From NCBI RefSeq assembly GCF_026262505.1, contig NC_067206.1, positions 9,978,268 to 10,042,267 on the forward strand: DNA of 64,000 nucleotides. Reading direction: 5' to 3'. Of this stretch, positions 37,801 through 46,771 are shown one piece after another. Both the position numbers and the translations under genes were made by a program. The DNA is from Trichomonas vaginalis G3. Taxonomy: Eukaryota > Parabasalia > Trichomonadida > Trichomonadidae. The number at the start of each line of letters is the position of its first letter. Position 1 is the stretch's first letter. A model generated the notes under the pieces. That model was not told the DNA's origin. It saw nothing but the letters and a program-made list of their open reading frames with translations, and did not search any database.

Positions 37801-37968
37801 GTCTAATTGCTTGAGCTTATTAAAAGCAACTTGGAAACCACCATTCCTTGATAAGAAATCAAGAAGACGACTAGCATCATTAGAAGGATCATCTGTTGGA
37901 ATATCTTCAATTAATATTTGAAGATCTTTAATTTTCTGTTGAATCCGTGATGCATCAATTGTATTCAT
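34807..37968 (-). CDS. Large alpha-solenoid protein, unknown
   Basis: 1053 residues, all-helical in appearance with repeated amphipathic helix pairs (LLSGFLLSANNITQVNEIHD, FVLQVFTNFYSGASG, LEFIKRNAPKSDIQTLLLSS). No membrane segment, signal or catalytic motif. Such solenoids are typical of scaffold subunits (Integrator, Mediator, nuclear pore, trafficking coats), but I could not place it. Frame complete in this copy. The inverted copy at 48370-51528 has a broken 5' two-thirds but an almost identical 388-codon 3' part. Confidence 0.75.
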   Translation of the reverse strand: MNTIDASRIQQKIKDLQILIEDIPTDDPSNDASRLLDFLSRNGGFQVAFNKLKQLDLANVSTDKHIELLSGFLLSANNITQVNEIHDIFMKYLSEKDLFVNMMDNSIYTNQLLQDFMKSSEKLDLMLECIQNLESLNQRQRYIRQIAFRFASLRHETQKCLKILYSVYPARSHDDFLEFSAYATSITSLISQDQNFVRELFEYVMNLAAILSGFMRDWLINFASSFAPLLKLKSVHPAILDFVKLQKMPLSTIHHFESSTGGLYNKELSLSEAPSLSRPYSLYKEWFVDIKNLNEAKSPERVYNTILHFCQTNPYDAPKILSQLPPVVSLPFYTLIVDKQPEAFRNAVEKAFSSGNIDIALNVLENVARVNPRLIKPHFSSISKLGFSRCHTLVSLLIRADIIEFKKLFIHIHQAEEEKIRDIIREGILQMQKRPKTRENISFVLQVFTNFYSGASGQINWAAVADAYPGDMDIAQCMLLTQEDQTEKSDTRNFTAPLLQWRQSFLNFIRRCPSTMRPLSAIPYLLVASTLPEHDELEIHSFSSLLPQSRSNAEEIIEQIAIFELTRSVIKGNHSQLDALAKLKIMFDFDDKKVTSYSSVFAHCAVCIEIGAHDSLDSIVSAMNSTSSVIKKAASRAITILNTFQFEPAKQYAKNDEDTNLTVKFLSLLSTIGSTSNYVPQDSDSKKYLEMIKTINGFVNDDLTKNCQQKIFADVNMICDNFMLLSLSSYILLPSRQVSKISSDKIISMLVSNSSEHKQREFALLAISQMPTAPEFDYFALFDKYPELSKSVMSVAVRNNNNLLINHILQKSDDYSTIFAVKPLITYIDQDLVLEFIKRNAPKSDIQTLLLSSDVYSNPKHIIEVCGQIRKSDITDYVNTTYGERLKNSLMRLKNEEIEQYIYSDFDDFALIVSHLMNLSISNICWKIVSSEKVTFKCIVNFAFSRKKQLFTIIEGLFAILNKATVSQVGKCICYLSVFLLVRENNQPFRAIKETLDSNRDIFDEKSIVLLLPALIANCSDIRIEHTSVFQRITTEKYTNVIDEIINASKLSK

Positions 37969-38261
37969 ATAATTTTTTTTTTTGAATTTTTGAATTTTTT
38001 TGACTGCTTGTTTCGATGTTTAGAACCTCACATTCTTGGTAGGACTGATCAAAAATATGTTAACATGGGTTCCATGAGAATTATATGCAAACCCAACTTA
38101 TTTAAGATGCCTACTTTAAATATTTTTAAAATTAATATTGAATTTAAAACAAAATCTGGATTCTTAGGAAAAGAGTTTCATGGCATATGATAATAACGCT
38201 TATAGAATGTTACGTTAAATCGAAGAAAAAAAAAAATCTAAATTTATGAATACAAACAATT

Positions 38262-38818
38262 TTAGTAAGGCTTAATATTCTTATAAACAATTTTTGAAGC
38301 AGATATATTTTTGGATCTTGTTTCTGATGAATCAGACAATCCCATTGAAAACTTTTTATCATGTATAAGCAATGCTTCATCTTCAGGTTTAATCTTTCTT
38401 CTGAGATTTCTAACAATCAGTTCCATCTTTGCAACTTCGCGTTCTTCTTCTGCTTTAAGTTCAGCATATTTATTTTCATATCTAAACTTAATATAATTTA
38501 GTTCTTTCTCTTGTGCTTGTTTCAGTCGGAGCAATTCACGATTAAAATCGAGTTCGTATCTGAGTTTTTGTTCGTTTAAGTCATTGAACTCGAGCCAATC
38601 GGCAATATCTCTACACTGCTCAGCTTCGTCAAACATTTCGGCAGATAAACATTTATTTTCTTTTGTTCTCATATCGAGGGTTTGCTTGCTAAGTTTTCGA
38701 TGACTTGGTGGAAGTTCTGATGGCCATGTCTTTTCAAAATCAATAATTTGTTCATCATGAAGGTTTTCCATTTTTTGAATAGCATTCATATGTTTTAATT
38801 TCATCATTTGCTTATAGC
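38262..38818 (-). pseudogene. 3' half of a host coiled-coil gene, cut at Maverick B
   Basis: The minus-strand frame from 38818 reads SYKQMMKLKHMNAIQKMENL... to the stop at 38262: about 185 residues rich in Lys/Glu with coiled-coil stretches (REVAKMELIVRNLRRKIKPE). Upstream of 38818 the frame runs into Maverick sequence, so the natural start is missing. The likely 5' half is at 46772-47360. Its last host codons (YTYHK) and the first here (SYKQM) could join in frame. Function unknown; probably cytoskeletal. Confidence 0.7.
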
Positions 38819-38997
38819 TTTTACCATTCACAACAATAAAATCTTCTGGTGTCAAAAGAGCAAAACAGGCTTTAGTCGTCATCGTGTTTAAGTCAGTTTA
38901 CAATATCGTCCTTGAGGACTTTGTAAGTTTGTTGTTATAGAATTATATACTCAGGGTTTTTAGTCGTAATAGTATAAACCACTATGTCTTCTGCCAT
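38819..38997 (-). CDS. Start of an unknown Maverick gene (MAEDIVVYTI family)
   Basis: Begins MAEDIVVYTITTKNPES. The same gene is seen at 60536 in Maverick C. Here it runs into host sequence at the element boundary. Function unknown; the gene sits next to capsid genes, which suggests a structural role. Confidence 0.6.
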
Positions 38998-39001
38998 TTA
39001 C

Positions 39002-39579
39002 TTAGCAACTAAATTTTAATGAAATGTTGTGGTCGTCAAATATTTTTATGACGTCTGGGAAACTATATTTTAAATTCAACGTTTCACCTCCTTTCATAAC
39101 GTATATCTTGTCAATGGCATTATATGAAACACCACAGCAACTAATGTCGGGTTCTATTTCTTTGATGTTTATATCGTCTGCCTCTGTCAAAAGTTTCAAT
39201 AGTTCTTTCAAAACTTCATGAGGTGCAATGACATATGAGTTCACTTTTACAGGGTTGTGTTCGACCAAGTTTAACATTATACTTAAAGCTTGACAAATCT
39301 TCTCCTGAGTTTTAAGTTTGTCTTTAAGTTGTTGGTAGTCGTTTCGAATATCTGCAACAGAACTTAAGTCTCTGCTAACTTCAGGGTATGTTGGTTCTTT
39401 TACAGGAACTATTTGTTATACCATTCGTCTTCGTATGGTTTCCCCACTTCAACATCTCTTTCTTTGACATTGACAACAACACTTTGACTGTTTGTTTGAG
39501 TTGGTGAATTTAACTTCACATCTGCCACCGCCATTAAACCTTTTGAAACACTTACGCTTCTATTTTTCGGAAATGACAT
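39002..39579 (-). CDS. Unknown Maverick B gene region (MSFPKNRSVSVS family)
   Basis: Gene region starting at MSFPKNRSVSVSKGLMAV (39579) and ending LKFSC (39002), matched by 59954-60531 in Maverick C. The upstream TTTTTATTCTAAGTAAA fits the motif found before other Maverick genes. No family recognised. Part of a fossil element. Confidence 0.55.
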
Positions 39580-39597
39580 TTTACTTAGAATAAAAAG

Positions 39598-39905
39598 ATG
39601 GACGTATTCGAGTATCTCTTCGAATTGAAGCAGAACAAAGTTTACACACACAAACAATACAAATACATTGACAGAATAGTTCTTTATACAAACAATGGTA
39701 AATGTTATAGAATAGCAGTCTTTGCTGAACCAAAATATTTTCATAAAGCAAAGAAAGTTGTATAACTGAAATGGTGAAAGTTCTTGACGTTGACAAAAAT
39801 ATAACAACAAAACTTACAGATATTTCTAAAGGTAAGTTTATAATACAATTTTATGTCAAAACTGGTGTCATAACTATTTACGATGAGAGAAGTCAGTTCA
39901 AGAAC
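39598..39905 (+). CDS. Unknown small Maverick B gene (MDVFEYLFELK family)
   Basis: Starts MDVFEYLFELKQNKVYTHKQ, divergent from the gene at 39579 with only 18 bp between the two starts, an extremely compact bidirectional promoter. Counterpart in Maverick C at 59516-59935. Lys-rich with beta-like strands; function unknown. Confidence 0.5.
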
Positions 39906-39908
39906 AAC

Positions 39909-41512
39909 TTACTGACCTGCTGCCAAAATCTGCTCAATGGAAGCTGTCGTTATGCCAATCTGAGGAGCCCCAGCAGGTTTCATCGAACGAATCTTCAAAA
40001 GAGCATCTTCCGTGAAAAGTGCTATTGGTTTTGTAAACTTCTTTGCTTTCATTCATCTGGACCGTCTCTGTCACCAGTATATTGTATTTGTACAGTACCA
40101 ACAGTTGAAATACCACCCATAAAGTCTTCTGAGTCAGCAAATGGAATGCCAAGCCAAAAGTTTGAACGGTCTCCATTTGTATATTGAGTTTTTTGAGCTC
40201 CTGTATGGGTCCATACTTTCACATATGGCATAATAGAACTTTGCATTTCAGGGTTAATGGTTGTTGTGAAGTTGTTGTTAAAGTTCATAGCATCTAATGT
40301 CAAGTTGTATGACCTCATATCTTCAACTGTGGAATATTCTTCTCTTGGATAATATTTGCCATCTATGTTTATATGATATTTAATACCGGGGTTGTAGAAA
40401 CAGAATAGTCATTTATAGTTCGTCTTGAACAGTAACAACATAGTATCTGCATGTTTCATCGCAGTTGTTAAAGCAATATCTGTTCTTGCACCTGGGTCAG
40501 CACTTTGGTTTCCAACTTCACCTGCAAAGTCTTTGACAGATATTTGGTGTATAGGGAACATAAGTGGAACTGCAATATATTTGGCAGCTAAAGCATTTGA
40601 AATATCTGGGTCCAACATATAGACTGCAAGTCTGCTTTCTATTCTCTTGCATTCAAACTTTTCGCATGTAAACTTAACTGGGTCCCAAGCAGTTCCAGCA
40701 GCATTTGAAATAATAGTTTACTTCATTGTTGAAGTTTGAGAAACCAAAGTCTAAGTCAACTTTGTCTTTGCAAAAGTCACAGAACTTGGCTCCACCAGTT
40801 CCAGCTATAGTAATGCTGAATGGGTCTTGTGTTGGTGCAATGACTAAGTTATTTTTGCTTGGAGTAAGTTCGATAGAAATTTTTCCTGCCCAGTTGGCAA
40901 GTATCTTAAAAACCTGAAGATGAGGAAAGATGACAAAGGAACTCTAAGTTTCAGTTTTACTTTAGTGGCAGCAGTTCCATCTGAACCAGAAAGGTTAACA
41001 TAAACTCCTGGAACGTTAGGGTCAAGTCTTCTTATTTTCTCAATAGTTGCATACTGGTCTGTTTGTTCTCTAGCTTGTGGTTGTACTGAGTTTCTCAAAG
41101 CGAACCATTCATAGTTTGCCCATGTTACTGTTTGAACTAAGTCAGAGTTAGAATATATCTTATATCCCATGAAAACTTCTGGAGCATATTGGTATCCGAC
41201 ATAGAAAATTCCATTGCAACCTTCTTTGTCAGACAACTTGGCAGAAGGTTTTATTTCAATGTCTTGTTCCACGTATAAGAAAGAGTTGTCAATAGAAATT
41301 ATATGAAACCTGTCGCAAGCAATATCTACTGTTGTTGAAGAACCTTCTCCAAACTCACCTACGTTTCCATAAGAAACAGCAGTTGTATATTCGTAAGTTC
41401 CAGGAACTATTTCTGACCTTCTAATGGCATTGTCGCATTCGTTATACCATTCAGAAACATTTCCGTTCATGGCATCCAAAACTGTTGGCGTTATATTCTG
41501 AGCGGCGTACAT
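39909..41512 (-). CDS. Major capsid protein region (Maverick B)
   Basis: Region starting MYAAQNITPTVLDAMNG (41512). It contains KLKLRVPLSSF and RYLP, similar in pattern to the capsid protein of Maverick A, and further beta-rich stretches toward 39909. ATATTTTTACCCATATGAA precedes the start. The capsid builds the particle in related viruses. The region is treated as a broken fossil; no reconstruction is attempted. Confidence 0.65.
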
Positions 41513-41544
41513 TTCATATGGGTAAAAATATAGAATAGTTGGAT

Positions 41545-43021
41545 TTATTTGTCTAATAGAAACCCACGTGGACCAAGCTTTACTTTCTTCCTGACTGAGT
41601 TTTTAACTCTTCTTTTTCCTTCATTGCCCTCTGCTTGAAGTTGTTGCATCTTTGCATTATGTTCATCTAGTATGTTGCAAATTTCCCATGTCCTTTTTGC
41701 CTTTTGGCTCTGGTCGCCCATCTCAGGTAACCTATATCCTAGAAAGAGTTTGTCATAGTCTGTATTTGAGTCTTCGCGTATTGTTTGCATGACTCTTTCC
41801 TGAGTTTCCGGTTCAAGCTCTTCAAACAGTGCCTGTCCATATGGAATATGCTCGTTTCCAAATATATGTTTTTGTAGCCATTCTGGTTTTCTTTCCATGT
41901 TACCAACTATATCTTTTGTGAATGGGAAAGCTTTTACCCAATCTTTCAGTCTTGCGTCGTTTATTTCTGTAGTTGGTTTTATTTTGTCAAGGAACATGTT
42001 TTTCAATACTAACATTTCATTTGGTACTGTCCATTTGAGTTTTCTTAAATATTCATCCCTTCTCGGTTCATTGTCTGCAAAGTAAGTTTTTATGACATTT
42101 TGTAAACTTTCGTTTGCAAGGTCATGTACAATAGGTTCTCTTCCTTCGCTGTCCATAACTTTCTTTCTAAACTCTTCACCAAATATACCATCTCTATGGT
42201 TCTGTGTAGTTCTTTGAGATAAATGTTTTAGAACGTCAGGTGTTATATTTCCATCAGCCATGTTCATTTCATACTGGTCCAAAATATCTGCATCTTTCAT
42301 ATCTTTCAATGGCATTAAAGCCGCGCTGAAAATACCAGCTATATCTGGTTCACCATTGACTTCCATTGCGTCTACAACTTCTTGGAATTGTGGTTGTAAG
42401 TTTATGAACACCTATCCGGGTTAGCTTTATGACCCCATCTCATTGTAGTTCCATCGTCTGCAGAAACAAAAGTAGGTTTGTTTCCATCTTGGCTAGGTTC
42501 TGAATGAACTTTAAACAATGTTTATTTCTATATGTTTTGTTGAAATTTAACCTTTTATTTTCACCGAGTTCATCCAAAGATTGAACGTTATATGCTCGTA
42601 AGTAAAAAGGATTGTTGTATTTGTGTACACTTTCTTTCAGTTCTTCCATTCTATGCTGGATATTTTCATCTGATGTTGGAGTCTTTTGTATGTCGGCGAA
42701 CATTTTTCGATATTCTTCTACTATGTCAGCCGAATTTTTCTTAGACTCTTGGAAAGATTCCATATTCCCCGCATACACTTGTTGAGGGTCAAGATTTTTC
42801 GGCTGTTCCAAATCTTCATCTAGTTCTGTGAAGTTAGTTTCCAAAGGAGGGACTTGTTTGTTTCCTTCAGGCTCTTCTAGCTGTTGTTGCTGAACTATTT
42901 CTTCCATGTCTTGTTGTATCTGAACTTCTTCCTGTGGAGTTTCTTGTACCTCATCTGCTGGCATTTCATATATTCCGAGACCGTTTTTAAAAAGTTCCCT
43001 ATCTAAGTCATCCGGACTCAT
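41545..43021 (-). CDS. Probable structural/scaffold gene region (Maverick B)
   Basis: Gene region starting MSPDDLDRELFKNG (43021), Gln/Glu-rich in its first half (IQQDMEEIVQQQQLEEPEG), then helical with charged repeats, ending KVKLGPRGFLLDK (41545). It lies just upstream of the capsid region on the same strand, as maturation or scaffold genes often do in this family, but no protease motif was recognised. Fossil element. Confidence 0.5.
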
Positions 43022-43270
43022 AAACCTTTCTCTTTCGTTCCGTCTCTATTTTTTACGCGTTTCATGAAGAGAGTTGAATTATCGTTTAGCTCTGACACCA
43101 AATATCTTGAGTAAATTCAGTCATGTCATTTGGATGATATGCTATTAAATCATATCCCTTAGCGAGCTTGTATTTTCCAGGTTTGAAATTATATCCCATT
43201 TGGTGCTGAACCATAAAGCTAAATAGGTTCGGTCAGTATTTCCTTCCTTGAACTTTCTAATAGCTTCTTA

Positions 43271-43768
43271 TTATCTGTCACTAAAGTCAAGAGTATCTGG
43301 GTAACCATAATTTTCCTTAAGCATTTTTAAGAATTCTTGGTTTCCTTGTTCTCTACTTCTTTTATGTCCTTGCTCTGTTTGTGGTTGTTGCTGTGCAGTG
43401 TTTTGAACTGTTGGTTGTGGTGCAGTGTTTTGAACTGTTGGTTGTTGTGTTGGTTGTTGTGTTGGTTGTTGTGTTGGTTTTGGTGCATGCCTGTGTCTGT
43501 GTCCATGTGACGATGTAAATGTTTTAGGTAGTCCTGGTGCAGGTGCTTCTCTTGGAGGGTTTGGTGGTATATAAGTTCCACCAGCTGGCACATATGTTCC
43601 ATCTGCAGCATAATGTCCTACCTGACTTTTCGTTCTTAAGAAAGCATTTACTAGGTCTGTTTTGGTGTGTTGTAACTCTTTTTCTTGACTTTCCACAACA
43701 GTTGCTCTAACGGCGTCATAGGCACTTTGAACTGCCTGTCTCGTTGCTGCATCTGTTATTTTCGTCAT
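43271..43768 (-). CDS. Gln/Pro/Thr repeat protein (Maverick B)
   Basis: 165 residues. The N-terminal part is helical (MTKITDAATRQAVQSAYDAV), the middle contains Gly/Pro and His-rich stretches, then three PTQQ repeats and two copies of TVQNTA. The C-terminus is charged. The repeat DNA (GGTTGTTGTGTT units at 43437-43482) could expand and contract. Function unknown; perhaps a flexible virion protein. Confidence 0.5.
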   Translation of the reverse strand: MTKITDAATRQAVQSAYDAVRATVVESQEKELQHTKTDLVNAFLRTKSQVGHYAADGTYVPAGGTYIPPNPPREAPAPGLPKTFTSSHGHRHRHAPKPTQQPTQQPTQQPTVQNTAPQPTVQNTAQQQPQTEQGHKRSREQGNQEFLKMLKENYGYPDTLDFSDR

Positions 43769-43785
43769 ATTTTGTGCTACTTCTT

Positions 43786-44742
43786 TTAACTCTTTGTCGA
43801 ACCTTCAGACTTCAGTTTCTTTTCAGATGAGAAGTCGTTCACTAGTTTCACCTTACTATGAAGAGCTTCGAAGGCGTTCTTAAAGTCAGCATTCATTAAA
43901 GCTTCATTTGAACTGTCTTCATCCGCTTGTATTTTTGTCCTTATTGACCCTATAAGTTGGGCTGCTTTAGCGTTGGCTTGGGCATCTAACCAGTCATTAT
44001 TAGCTTTTATATATTCTGCGCTTTTCATTGCCTTTTGCATGGCTGCGTCGTTATTTTTACTTTCTTGTGCTAAGTTTTCATACTGTACGGTTTGGTTTTG
44101 CAACTGTAAAAGTTTTTCTGCCTTTACATTTGCTTCAACTTCTTTTTTATACTCATCGCTATCCATATATGTCTTCAGGGCTTTTTGTTTTATTTCTTCA
44201 TCTTTCAGTACTTTATATTGAGTAGTATGGTTTTTCAAATTTATAACATCTTGTTCCATTTTTGCTACTTCTGCTGCTTTTTCTGACACTTTTTTCGCAT
44301 ATTCCTCTGTACTTAGTTCTTTCAGTTGTTCTTCTTTCTTCTTTTTCTCTACGTTTAACTCATTGAGTTTCTTTGTGTGTCTGTCATATTCTAGTTTCTT
44401 TTCGTTTTCACTTATTTGTTTCTGTATGTCTATGTTTGACTTTTTGACATCTGTTATTTGATTTTTGAGTGAACTCAAATTCATTTGACTTTGAGGGTTA
44501 TAGGCTGTTCCGTCTGCAGCTCCACCATAGCCTGCCATTTTCGCTAAAAGTGCCGCTCTTAAACCTCCACTCTGTGCACCAATAACTCGGTTTAAGAGCA
44601 TAGGATTGCTTGACATTTGTTGCAACATAGTGGGGTCATTCAGCATTTGTTGTTGCAACTGTTGTTGTGGTGTCAGTTTTACTTTTGGATGTTTCAATGC
44701 TCCCTTCCTCTTACGTATATTCTTACGTAGCTTACGTGGCAT
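43786..44742 (-). CDS. Basic N-terminus, coiled-coil structural protein (Maverick B)
   Basis: 318 residues. Very basic start (MPRKLRKNIRKRKGALKHPK), a Gln/Met/Leu-rich stretch, then about 220 residues of Lys/Glu coiled coil. The basic end suggests DNA or core binding inside a particle (inference). CTTTTTAACTTCACTTAAA precedes the ATG. It is the outermost gene of Maverick B; frame open throughout. Confidence 0.6.
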   Translation of the reverse strand: MPRKLRKNIRKRKGALKHPKVKLTPQQQLQQQMLNDPTMLQQMSSNPMLLNRVIGAQSGGLRAALLAKMAGYGGAADGTAYNPQSQMNLSSLKNQITDVKKSNIDIQKQISENEKKLEYDRHTKKLNELNVEKKKKEEQLKELSTEEYAKKVSEKAAEVAKMEQDVINLKNHTTQYKVLKDEEIKQKALKTYMDSDEYKKEVEANVKAEKLLQLQNQTVQYENLAQESKNNDAAMQKAMKSAEYIKANNDWLDAQANAKAAQLIGSIRTKIQADEDSSNEALMNADFKNAFEALHSKVKLVNDFSSEKKLKSEGSTKS

Positions 44743-44867
44743 TTTAAGTGAAGTTAAAAAGCGGCTTTTGACAGATGTTTATATGACACTTTTTGTTCAG
44801 CACAAAAAACTACTCGGTCAAAGTGTTGTCAGTTTTGTAAAATAACCGTCCTATCTCCGTGCCTATG

Positions 44868-45168
44868 ACGAAGAAATCATGAAAATTCAAGAGGGTAGAA
44901 AAGAGGTTAGAAAAGAGGTTAGATCTAACCTTCTACCCTAAATTATATTTTTGGTCATTTACACTCATTACGAAGAAGTCTTGACAAAACATTTACGTTC
45001 ATGTTTGACAAAACATTTACGAAGAAGTCATGAAAATTCAAGAGGGTAGAAAAGAGGTTAGAAAAGAGGTTAGATCTAACCTTCTACCCTAAATTATATT
45101 TTTGGTCATTTACACTCATTACGAAGAAGTCTTGACAAAAACATGTACGTTCATGTTTGACAAAACAT
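44868..45168. repeat. Two tandem 151 bp units, each with a covarying hairpin (Maverick B)
   Basis: Units begin ACGAAGAA at 44868 and 45019. Each contains GGGTAGAA, two AGAGGTTAG-type direct repeats, an inner palindrome AGGTTAGATCTAACCT (44916-44931; second copy 151 bp later) and TTCTACCC, which pairs with GGGTAGAA as an outer stem. TAAATTATATTTTTGG follows. This is the same design as at 4873-4920 in Maverick A, with complementary base changes on both arms. Confidence 0.8.
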
Positions 45169-45192
45169 GAAAACATATATAATTTGTGAAAA

Positions 45193-45375
45193 GCGACACA
45201 AAAAAGTGTCACCGGCTGGTCGGCTTGGGGTTCGGTCCTCCTCTTGGGTCTTGGGAAAAATTTCTTATGGGCTAGAGGGCGCAACGCGCCCGGAAGGCCA
45301 TCCCAAGAAAAAAAAACTTCATTATACCAAACATCCTCAGGGCTAGAAGGCACGAAGTGCCTGGAAGCCCCACTT

Positions 45376-45414
<39 letters not shown>

Positions 45415-45560
45415 CCGCGAGCGAAGCGATCGGCTTAGTTCGAAGATTTTGATTCAAATCTTTGCTGATCTGTAATTCGCGGAAGCCGCGAGCGAATCGA
45501 GCGGCTTAGGTCTAAGATTTTGATTCAAATCTTTGCTTATATTCCTTAAATTCTTTATGA
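45193..45560. repeat. Hairpin cluster and T33 tract at the outer margin of Maverick B
   Basis: In order: GACAC/GTGTC hairpin (about 45195-45210). A two-tier hairpin, TCTTGGG pairing with CCCAAGA outside and GGGCGC-AAC-GCGCCC inside (45277-45291). A sister hairpin AGGCAC-GAA-GTGCCT (45348-45362) within GGGCT/AGCCC. A run of 33 T (45378-45410). Then two tandem units starting AAGCCGCGAGCGAA (about 45412 and 45483), each with an AAGATTT/AAATCTT hairpin. No gene is supported here. The element's end is probably inside this zone. Confidence 0.7.
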
Positions 45561-46048
45561 AACTCGCAACAGTTCCATAAAAAATTTTAAATTCTAAACT
45601 GTCGAAATTACCGATCGGTAATCACACCCTTCACGGGTGTGTCACTTTTAGCTAAAATTACCCCTACTCTTAAAAATTTTACAAAATTGGATAAGGGAAT
45701 ATTTAGAATTTTTGGCGATCCCTTCCGTTAATTCACCAATAAACAAAAAAATATATTTAGATAACTTTTGCCTCTCTAAAATTTCTAAAAACTGATACTC
45801 TGTGTTGATTTGGTCTAGCGCCATTTTCTACTGCAATCAAATTTTTAATAGCCTTGATAATTTACAAAATGTCAGATTTGTAAAGTTATGTGAGTCAAAT
45901 TTTCTATATGAAAAAAAAGACTTGTTCACGGAAACTTCTTTTGTGCAACTTTTTTTTTGTTATTTCAATGATCTACTGATCCCATGAGATTTTTCCAAAA
46001 TTTTATTGAGATATATAATTTGAGTTTTAAATTTATGGGTCGCTTATG
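45561..46048. other. Spacer
   Basis: AT-rich, no gene. One hairpin, ACACCC-TTCAC-GGGTGT, at about 45626-45642. Confidence 0.5.
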
Positions 46049-46163
46049 TTTTGGCGTCGCGATGTAAACTATTCAATTTTGAGAGGTTTACACCATTTTT
46101 TCAAAGGTTTATGGCGTCGCAAGGCCAAAATTGAACAATTTACATCGCGACGCGACGCCAAAG
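46049..46163. repeat. Inverted repeat with 30 bp arms
   Basis: TTTTGGCGTCGCGATGTAAA continuing to about 46081 is matched in reverse complement by 46127-46163. The right arm carries an extra GCGTC. The loop of about 45 bp contains another GGCGTCGC. It may be a very small MITE. Confidence 0.7.
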
Positions 46164-46367
46164 CACTTTTTTTTCCAAATTTACTAAGCATTTATGGCAA
46201 ATTGATACTAAACTTCATCATTAAACATTAATTGCTGTTTTCATAGATGAACAAGTACTATCAGGTCATCGAAAATTTGAGTAAAGTAACATTGTCACAA
46301 CTCCCTAATATCGAATTCGAATACTAAAAGAGCTGCACCCCAACCAACAGCTATGCGACAAAATGAA

Positions 46368-46613
46368 TTTTTCTTCGTAAAGTCTCTTATTCAAATTTTT
46401 GAAAGAGACTCGCTCAATATTGAAGCAAAAAACGATAGGGAGACTTTACGTAGAAAAATGTGTTTATATATTCCCATCATATGTCGGAAATTGAGACGAA
46501 GTCTCAATTTCCGACATATGATGGGAATACTTGAAGAATTTTCAATTTTTAGCCTCTTTTAAATTGAATGCAATTCAATTTTTGAGGCGACTCATTGAAA
46601 ATCCGTCAAGTAT
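46368..46613. repeat. Array of three adjacent hairpins
   Basis: Hairpin A (46368-46459): TTTTTCTTCGTAAAGTCTC pairs with GAGACTTTACGTAGAAAAA, with an inner AGTCTCTT/AAGAGACT-type stem. Hairpin B (46471-46527): perfect 27 bp stem with loop GAA. Hairpin C (about 46529-46613): outer TACTTG/CAAGTA and TTTTCAAT/ATTGAAAA, inner GCCTC/GAGGC and AATTGAAT/ATTCAATT. The three sit almost end to end, 160 bp upstream of the coiled-coil gene start. Confidence 0.8.
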
Positions 46614-46771
46614 TTACTCATTAGATCATTGCTATTTTGTGAAATATCGATTTTTAGGATATTTTAATAGATACATATCAATTTAATTTTTAATTATGAT
46701 CATTATTTTATGATGATTTTGAAGCAAAAAATACAAACTAAAAAGTGATGTATTAACGTCTTTGATATTTT

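Larger units (their letters stand above)
27752..38818 (+). repeat. 11 kb inverted duplication, left arm
   Basis: This block reappears in reverse complement at 47526-58586. The left arm has intact genes: the end of the surface protein, a second surface protein, enolase, PMT and solenoid. Its right boundary coincides with the start of Maverick B sequence. The intact frames make this the trustworthy copy. Confidence 0.92.
38819..45250 (-). mobile_element. Maverick (Polinton) B, partial
   Basis: Virus-like element in minus orientation. From its outer end (about 45.2 kb) inward it holds a basic coiled-coil gene, a Gln/Pro repeat gene, a two-part structural gene, the major capsid region and several small genes. 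It is bounded at 38819 by host coiled-coil gene sequence rather than by a terminal repeat. No terminal inverted repeat could be confirmed at the outer end. It looks broken, with several breaks, mainly in the part shared with Maverick C. The near-identity of that 2.26 kb with Maverick C suggests a recent origin. Confidence 0.85.

Noticed and set aside
43437-43482. Short direct repeats that might suggest a CRISPR-like array
   Set aside because: They are codon repeats (PTQQ) inside a Maverick gene without spacers; eukaryotic context.
45244-45457. Frames through the GC-rich hairpins and T33 tract
   Set aside because: Poly-Phe or poly-Lys from the homopolymer; not credible proteins.
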